This document shows, piece by piece, positions 59,504-64,000 of a stretch of DNA of 64,000 nt. Position numbers and translations under genes: made by a program. This stretch comes from Peribacillus tepidiphilus. GTDB lineage: Bacteria; Bacillota; Bacilli; Bacillales; DSM-1321. The stretch is from contig NZ_WIAQ01000023.1 of NCBI RefSeq assembly GCF_009466385.1, positions 1 to 64,000 on the forward strand, written 5' to 3'. Below the pieces are notes generated by a model that saw only the letters and a program-made list of their open reading frames with translations, was not told the origin of the DNA and ran no database searches. Each line of letters begins with the position of its first letter. Positions within the stretch are counted from its first letter, which is position 1.

Positions 59504-59549
59504 TTGACGGGGTAATGGTGTTTAGGTGATAATATACCCATAAGGGTAT
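59504..59549 (+). promoter_or_regulatory. Promoter with CstR/CsoR-type operator
   Basis: TTGACG (59504-59509) and GATAAT (59528-59533) with 18-bp spacing; ATACCCATAAGGGTAT (59534-59549), a GC-core palindrome of the CsoR/CstR operator type, covers the start site. With rhodanese genes downstream, a persulfide-sensing CstR is the likely regulator. Confidence 0.8.
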
Positions 59550-59566
59550 TTAAGGGAGGTAACAAC

Positions 59567-59929
59567 ATGAGTTGGTCTGTTTGGATTTTTATCATTGTTT
59601 CAGTCATTCTCGTTGCAAGTAGGATGGTACCGAGTAAGGGTATCAATTATATATCTGCAGGAGAGTTAAAAGGTAGATTAAAAGAGAAGAATGTTCAATT
59701 TATTGATGTACGTACGCCAGCTGAATATAAAGGCAATCATATCCGGCAATTTCAAAATATTCCTCTTCATGTGTTAAAACAAAAGGCTTCTTCATTGGAC
59801 AAAAATAAAGAAGTTGTGGTTATGTGCCAAAGCGGAATGAGAAGTACAAAAGCATGCAAAATCTTGAAGCAATTAGGGTTTAAGAAAATTACCAACGTTC
59901 GCGGCGGTATGAGTTCTTGGAGACCTTAA
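59567..59929 (+). CDS. Membrane-anchored rhodanese-like sulfurtransferase
   Basis: This 120-aa protein has an N-terminal TM (about 4-20; WSVWIFIIVSVILVASRM) and a single rhodanese domain with QFIDVRTPAEYKGNHI and the active-site loop VVMCQSGMRSTKAC (Cys about 86). It should transfer sulfane sulfur. GGGAGG precedes the ATG. Operon with the next rhodanese, both behind a CstR-type operator. Confidence 0.88.
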   Translation: MSWSVWIFIIVSVILVASRMVPSKGINYISAGELKGRLKEKNVQFIDVRTPAEYKGNHIRQFQNIPLHVLKQKASSLDKNKEVVVMCQSGMRSTKACKILKQLGFKKITNVRGGMSSWRP

Positions 59930-59954
59930 TGTTTAAATAAAGGAGCATTCAAAC

Positions 59955-60251
59955 ATGAAAAATATCACACCTAGAGAAGCTAAAAATAAATTAGATCATC
60001 ATGAGAAATTAAATATTATTGATGTGAGAGAGCCAGAAGAAGTAATGTTCGGTATGATACCAGGAGCAAAGAACATTCCACTTGGAACCATTCCAGAGCA
60101 TTTAGAAGAGATGGATAAAAACGAAGAGTACATCATTGTCTGTCAATCCGGCGGAAGAAGTATGCATGCTACGATGTTTTTAGAAAATCAAGGCTTTAAA
60201 GTCATGAACATGACAGGTGGTATGTCTAACTGGAATTGGGAGACCGTATAA
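59955..60251 (+). CDS. Rhodanese-like sulfurtransferase
   Basis: This 98-aa soluble rhodanese has NIIDVREPEEVMFGMIPGAK and the loop IIVCQSGGRSMHA (catalytic Cys about 63). It lies 25 nt after the membrane-anchored paralogue with AAAGGAGC ahead of the start. The two likely detoxify persulfides. Confidence 0.88.
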   Translation: MKNITPREAKNKLDHHEKLNIIDVREPEEVMFGMIPGAKNIPLGTIPEHLEEMDKNEEYIIVCQSGGRSMHATMFLENQGFKVMNMTGGMSNWNWETV

Positions 60252-60256
60252 ACATT

Positions 60257-60307
60257 AAAGGGGCAGTCCAATAAGTCGAATTTTCGGCTTTTGGATGCCC
60301 CTTTTTA
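60257..60307 (+). terminator. Terminator of the rhodanese operon
   Basis: AAAGGGGCA-TCCA pairs with TGGA-TGCCCCTTT around a second short stem (GTCGAA/TTCGGC), followed by TT. Confidence 0.8.
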
Positions 60308-60445
60308 TATTCAAGAATATTGATATTTCACCATTCTTGCCTTTCAATTTTTAATGAAGTTGCCCTTTTCGGACAGCCCCTACGTATTTTTCACGCATAT
60401 TTGGACTGATTGAAAATGCTTGTTAGTTGGATATTTGGGTCACCA

Positions 60446-60652
60446 AGCGCATAAAATCGGTCGTCAATCCAATGTATCGGTCATCAGGCCCAAAATATCG
60501 GTCGTCGTTCGAATATATCGGTCGTCAGGCTCAAAATATCGGTCGTCGTTCGAATATATCGGTCATCAGGCCCAAAATATCGGTCGTCAATCAAATATAT
60601 CGGTCATCAGGCCCAAAAATCGGTCGTCAATCCAAAATATCGGTCGTCCCCA
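60446..60652. repeat. 21-nt tandem repeat array, family C (second copy, about ten units)
   Basis: ATCGGTCGTC or ATCGGTCATC recurs at near-exact 21-nt steps with alternating linkers (AGGCCCAAAAT and GTTCGAATAT). It is the family of 34247-34410 and lies between the rhodanese terminator and the convergent phosphatase gene. Confidence 0.9.
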
Positions 60653-60656
60653 ATTG

Positions 60657-61268
60657 TTATTTGTTTAAGTGTGAGATGTCTCCTTCGAATTCGATGTGAT
60701 GGAGATCGTCTTTAATGACAACTTTTGTTAAGCTGGTGTGCCCTAAAGGTGTTTGAGTAAATAGCTTTTCGAGCGGCAGCTGGCGAATATATGCGATGAG
60801 AACCCGAAGGAAAATAGAATGAGATACCACCAGAACCGTACCTTCTTTATGCTGCTCAATGATTTTTTGAAAGGCTAACTTCGCACGTTCTTGAACCTGA
60901 CTAAAAACTTCTCCATCATCTCGATTAAAAAGATGAGGAGTTTCCCAAAATGCTTTGAAATCTTCTGGGTACTCTCGTTCAATTTCGTCTCGTGTACGTC
61001 CTTCCCAATCGCCAAAATGCATTTCCCGCAATAAATCATCTTTAATTATGGGAATTTCTCTATCGCCTACAATGATTTCTGCTGTTTCATAAGCTCTTTT
61101 ACTGGAGCTAGAATAAACGGCATCAATTGGTATATCCTTTAATCTTTTAGCGAGAGCTTGAGCATCCTGTCTGCCTTGATCCGTTAATTCACCATTTCCC
61201 CAACCCTGCATTCGTTTTTGAACATTCCATTCTGTTTGCCCATGACGAGTTAAATAGATCGTAAGCAC
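60657..61268 (-). CDS. Histidine phosphatase (phosphoglycerate-mutase superfamily)
   Basis: This 203-aa enzyme has the catalytic TRHGQTEWN (His about 8), YSSSSKRAYETAE, the acid LREMHFGDWEG and VVSHSIFLRVL (second His). It is similar to B. subtilis PhoE/YhfR-type phosphatases. GTG at 61268 sits 8 nt behind AGGAGG; the long N-terminal extension of the frame overlaps the csoR promoter region and is not used. Confidence 0.88.
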   Translation of the reverse strand: MLTIYLTRHGQTEWNVQKRMQGWGNGELTDQGRQDAQALAKRLKDIPIDAVYSSSSKRAYETAEIIVGDREIPIIKDDLLREMHFGDWEGRTRDEIEREYPEDFKAFWETPHLFNRDDGEVFSQVQERAKLAFQKIIEQHKEGTVLVVSHSIFLRVLIAYIRQLPLEKLFTQTPLGHTSLTKVVIKDDLHHIEFEGDISHLNK

Positions 61269-61356
61269 AACGAATAACCTCCTGAATAAAAACAATAAGA
61301 ATCCATTCATATAATAACCGATGCACCTCAAAAAGAAAAAATTTTCTACTATAAAA

Positions 61357-61385
61357 TTGCATACCATAGTAGGGTATGGTACTAT
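61357..61385 (+). promoter_or_regulatory. csoR promoter with CsoR-type operator
   Basis: TTGCAT (61357-61362), 17 bp, TACTAT (61380-61385). The spacer holds CATACC..(7)..GGTATG (61360-61378), a palindrome of the copper-sensing CsoR type. Confidence 0.75.
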
Positions 61386-61407
61386 TAAAGCGTGGGGAGG
61401 TTTTAAA

Positions 61408-61749
61408 ATGGACACCATAAACCCTAATGAATCAAAATTGCAAAGCGAACATTGTCATACTAGCACTGAACGAAAAAGTCATCACTCAGAAAAAGTAAAG
61501 AAAAATCTCATTACGCGGCTAAATCGAGTAGAGGGACAAATCCGCGGTATTAAAGGCATGATCGAAAAAGATGTATATTGTGATGATATTATTACTCAAA
61601 TTGCAGCCACTCAATCAGCGTTAAACAGTGTTGCCAAATTGCTTTTAGAAGGACACTTAAAAACTTGTGTGCTTGAAAGAATCCAAGAAGGCGACATTGA
61701 AGTTTTAGATGAAGTGTTAGAAACTATTCAGCGACTTATGAAAAAGTAG
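61408..61749 (+). CDS. csoR: Copper-sensing repressor CsoR
   Basis: This 113-aa DUF156 repressor binds DNA until Cu(I) is bound. The copper ligands are present as VYCDD (Cys), EGHLKTC (His and Cys), which marks a CsoR rather than a CstR. A His-rich N-terminal tail (HCHTSTERKSHHSE) precedes the core LITRLNRVEGQIRGIKGMIE. ATG 61408 follows GGGGAGG. First gene of csoR-copZ-copA. Confidence 0.93.
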   Translation: MDTINPNESKLQSEHCHTSTERKSHHSEKVKKNLITRLNRVEGQIRGIKGMIEKDVYCDDIITQIAATQSALNSVAKLLLEGHLKTCVLERIQEGDIEVLDEVLETIQRLMKK

Positions 61750-61761
61750 GGAGGATTTCAA

Positions 61762-61968
61762 ATGGAAAAAGTTATTCTTCGTGTAAAAGGCATGTCTTGC
61801 GGACATTGTGTGAAGGCTGTGGAAGGAAGCGTAGGAGAGCTTGAAGGAGTTCAAAAGGTAGTCGTGGATTTAAGTCAAGCAAAAGTAGAAGTTGAATACG
61901 ACCCTGCAGTTGTATCGATTGAAAAAATTAAAGAAACGATTGATGACCAAGGTTACGACGTAGAATAA
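61762..61968 (+). CDS. copZ: Copper chaperone
   Basis: This 68-aa heavy-metal-associated domain carries Cu(I) to CopA. It has the MxCxxC motif in KGMSCGHCVKAV and the usual YDPA and IDDQGYDV elements. GGGAGG precedes the ATG, 12 nt after csoR. Confidence 0.96.
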   Translation: MEKVILRVKGMSCGHCVKAVEGSVGELEGVQKVVVDLSQAKVEVEYDPAVVSIEKIKETIDDQGYDVE

Positions 61969-61976
61969 ATATCAGA

Positions 61977-62010
61977 AAACTCGGCTTAGCAATACGTGCC
62001 GAGTTTTTTC
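61977..62010 (+). terminator. Partial terminator between copZ and copA
   Basis: AAAACTCGGC pairs with GCCGAGTTTT, followed by TT. It would lower copA relative to copZ. Confidence 0.75.
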
Positions 62011-62052
62011 AAAATCTCAACATACCCCTGGGTGGTATAAGGAGTGACGACA

Positions 62053-64000
62053 ATGAGTGCAAAAAATAAAGAAGCAGTCTTTCAAATATCCGGGATGACA
62101 TGTGCAGCTTGTTCATCCAGAATCGAAAAGGTATTGAACAAAATGGATGGTGTCGAGGCTGCCAACGTAAATTTAGCGCTTGAGAAATCAACCATACAGT
62201 ACGATCCAGAAAAAGTTAAGGCGGAAGATTTACAAAGAAAAATAGAAGCCTTAGGGTACGGTGTAGTGACGGAAAAAGTAGAGTTGAACATCTCTGGAAT
62301 GACATGTGCAGCCTGTTCAAATCGTATTGAAAAAGGATTAAATAAAATGGATGGCGTAATGAGGGCTTCTGTTAATCTAGCTTTGGAAACCGCAGCCATC
62401 GAATATAATCCGGCTATTTTAGAACCGAAAGATTTAATGAATCGAATTGAAAAACTCGGATATGGAGCAGCTGTTAAGGTAGATCAAAACGAAACGGATC
62501 CGATGGGTCATAGGCAAAAAGCGATTGAAAAGCAGAAACATAAATTTATTTTGTCAGCCATCTTGTCATTTCCTTTGCTTTGGACGATGGTAGGGCATTT
62601 CTCTTTTACTTCTTTTATGTATATTCCAGATTTTTTAATGGATCCTTGGGTTCAATTTGCCTTGGCTACCCCCGTGCAATTTTGGATCGGTGGTCAGTTT
62701 TATAAAGGTGCCTACAAAGCCCTTAAAAATAAAAGCGCCAATATGGATGTGCTGGTAGCTCTCGGTACATCAGCGGCTTACTTTTATAGTTTGTATCAAA
62801 CCATTCAGGCGATTGGATCTCATCACCAAGACCTTCAGCTATATTATGAAACAAGTGCGGTATTAATTACGTTAATTCTTCTTGGAAAGCTATTTGAAGC
62901 TAAGGCGAAAGGCCGTTCATCTGAAGCCATAAAAAAATTAATGGGCTTACAGGCAAAAACCGCAACGGTTGAGCGACATGGTGAGGTATTCGAGATTTCT
63001 TTAGATGAAGTTAAAGTTGGAGATGTACTGCTCATAAAACCGGGTGAGAAAATACCGGTTGACGGTGAAATCGTCGAAGGACAATCCGCTCTTGATGAGT
63101 CTATGCTTACTGGTGAAAGTGTTCCGGTTCAAAAGAGTGTTGGTGATACGGTAATCGGAGCCACTATTAATAAAAATGGTTTTCTTAAAATGAAGGCGAC
63201 GAAGGTTGGGAAAGATACGGCTCTGGCCCAAATTATAAAGGTTGTTGAACAGGCTCAAGGCTCTAAAGCTCCGATTCAGCGCTTAGCTGATAAAATTTCT
63301 GGTGTATTTGTTCCAATCGTTGTTGGCATTGCTGTCGTTACATTTTTCATTTGGATCGCATTTGTCGATCCGGGTAATTTTACAGGTGCATTAGAAAAAT
63401 TAATAGCTGTGCTTGTCATTGCTTGTCCATGTGCATTGGGACTCGCTACGCCAACTTCTATAATGGCTGGTTCAGGAAGAGCAGCTGAATTCGGTATTTT
63501 ATTTAAAGGCGGCGAGCACTTAGAACAAACACATGCTATTACCACTGTCTTATTGGATAAGACAGGAACAGTAACGAATGGCAAGCCAGTATTAACAGAT
63601 GTAGTAGTAGCGAAGGAATGGGATGAAGACGAGCTATTGCAATTAATAGGTTCGGCTGAAAAATCTTCTGAGCATCCTTTAGCTGAAGCAATCGTTCAAG
63701 GGATAAAAGAAAAGGGGATAACATTGAAGTCAGTCGAGAAATTCGAGGCCATTCCCGGATATGGTATATATGCTGAAATAGACGGAAGAAAAGTATTAGC
63801 TGGAACTAGAAAGCTCATGAGCCAATATGATGTCAGGATCGAAGAGGCTCTTGACCAAATGGAGAAGCTGGAACGCGAAGGGAAAACGGCTATACTTATG
63901 GCTGTTGATGGATATTATGCAGGCATGATTGCTGTCGCCGATACGATAAAAGAAACGTCTAAATCCGCAATAGCCCGATTAAAGGATATGGGTCTGGAAG
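62053..64000 (+). CDS. copA: Copper-exporting P-type ATPase, truncated by window end
   Basis: At least 649 residues of a Cu(I) pump are present, with no stop before the window ends. It has two N-terminal HMA domains ([15 protein letters not shown], about residues 14-28; [15 protein letters not shown], about 82-96), membrane helices, the actuator loop LTGES, the ion-site [12 protein letters not shown] and the phosphorylation motif [11 protein letters not shown], followed by SEHPLAEAI in the nucleotide domain. ATG 62053 follows AAGGAGTG. The C-terminal part lies beyond the window. Confidence 0.96.
   Translation, partial: MSAKNKEAVFQISGMTCAACSSRIEKVLNKMDGVEAANVNLALEKSTIQYDPEKVKAEDLQRKIEALGYGVVTEKVELNISGMTCAACSNRIEKGLNKMDGVMRASVNLALETAAIEYNPAILEPKDLMNRIEKLGYGAAVKVDQNETDPMGHRQKAIEKQKHKFILSAILSFPLLWTMVGHFSFTSFMYIPDFLMDPWVQFALATPVQFWIGGQFYKGAYKALKNKSANMDVLVALGTSAAYFYSLYQTIQAIGSHHQDLQLYYETSAVLITLILLGKLFEAKAKGRSSEAIKKLMGLQAKTATVERHGEVFEISLDEVKVGDVLLIKPGEKIPVDGEIVEGQSALDESMLTGESVPVQKSVGDTVIGATINKNGFLKMKATKVGKDTALAQIIKVVEQAQGSKAPIQRLADKISGVFVPIVVGIAVVTFFIWIAFVDPGNFTGALEKLIAVLVIACPCALGLATPTSIMAGSGRAAEFGILFKGGEHLEQTHAITTVLLDKTGTVTNGKPVLTDVVVAKEWDEDELLQLIGSAEKSSEHPLAEAIVQGIKEKGITLKSVEKFEAIPGYGIYAEIDGRKVLAGTRKLMSQYDVRIEEALDQMEKLEREGKTAILMAVDGYYAGMIAVADTIKETSKSAIARLKDMGLE

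Noticed and set aside
60427-60699. 90-aa frame through the family C repeats
   Set aside because: Two different frames are open through the array because the unit lacks stops, and the frame runs into the antisense of the phosphatase gene.

Overview
The window comes from a low-GC, endospore-forming member of the Bacillaceae. The evidence is strong GGAGG ribosome-binding sites, B. subtilis-type regulators and leaders (PerR and Fur boxes, MhqR- and CatR-type operators, T-box, preQ1, FMN, SAM-I and yybP-ykoY riboswitches), spore-coat and SplA-like genes, and dispersed intergenic repeats of a kind common in Bacillus relatives. The genus cannot be fixed from sequence reading alone. Nearly all of it reads as chromosomal accessory and metabolic sequence. 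No rRNA, tRNA, intact insertion sequence, prophage or CRISPR array was found.

Layout. 0-4.7 kb is a small defence island: a three-gene CBASS operon (CD-NTase, stand-alone E2-like protein, patatin phospholipase) ending in its own terminator, a convergent gene of the putative nucleotide-modification-associated Nmad3 type, then decayed gene fragments. 4.8-12 kb has a chemoreceptor, a 21-nt repeat array, an HD-domain protein, a DUF1835 protein and a BcrAB-like ABC exporter. 12-19 kb has Hsp20, an EmrE-like transporter, an orphan SplA-like gene, small genes, a MerR regulator with an AidB-like acyl-CoA dehydrogenase (with an acyl-CoA synthetase relic between them) and PerR-boxed dps. 19-34 kb has threonine dehydratase, an mhqED-like operon under paired MhqR-type operators, queF with a preQ1 riboswitch, rraA-like, spore-coat genes, an SgrR-like regulator with a divergent MFS gene, glycerate kinase, a sigM-yhdL-yhdK-like operon, catR/catDE plus a nitroreductase, and a Fur-boxed candidate small RNA.

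34-47 kb has two further 21-nt arrays, a DUF1572 protein, terC under a manganese riboswitch, a riboflavin operon with an intact FMN riboswitch but broken ribD, an MFS gene lying between copies of a dispersed repeat, and a puuR-like regulator plus potABCD. 47-64 kb has a TipAS-type MerR regulator, a Fur-boxed pair encoding a large lipoprotein and a beta-propeller/di-heme MauG-like lipoprotein, a T-box-controlled NSS transporter, a SAM-riboswitch-controlled NhaC-type transporter, a gamma-glutamyltransferase-like enzyme, a yknWX-like pair, two rhodaneses behind a CstR-type operator, a histidine phosphatase and csoR-copZ-copA (copA runs off the window).

Themes are quinone/catechol and thiol stress (mhqED, catDE, nitroreductase, rhodaneses), metal homeostasis (Fur, PerR, CsoR, Mn riboswitch) and phage defence. 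The best candidates for something new are the Fur-controlled lipoprotein/MauG-like pair, the Fur-boxed small RNA with C-rich loops, and three unrelated sequence families of intergenic tandem repeats that all share an exact 21-nt period.
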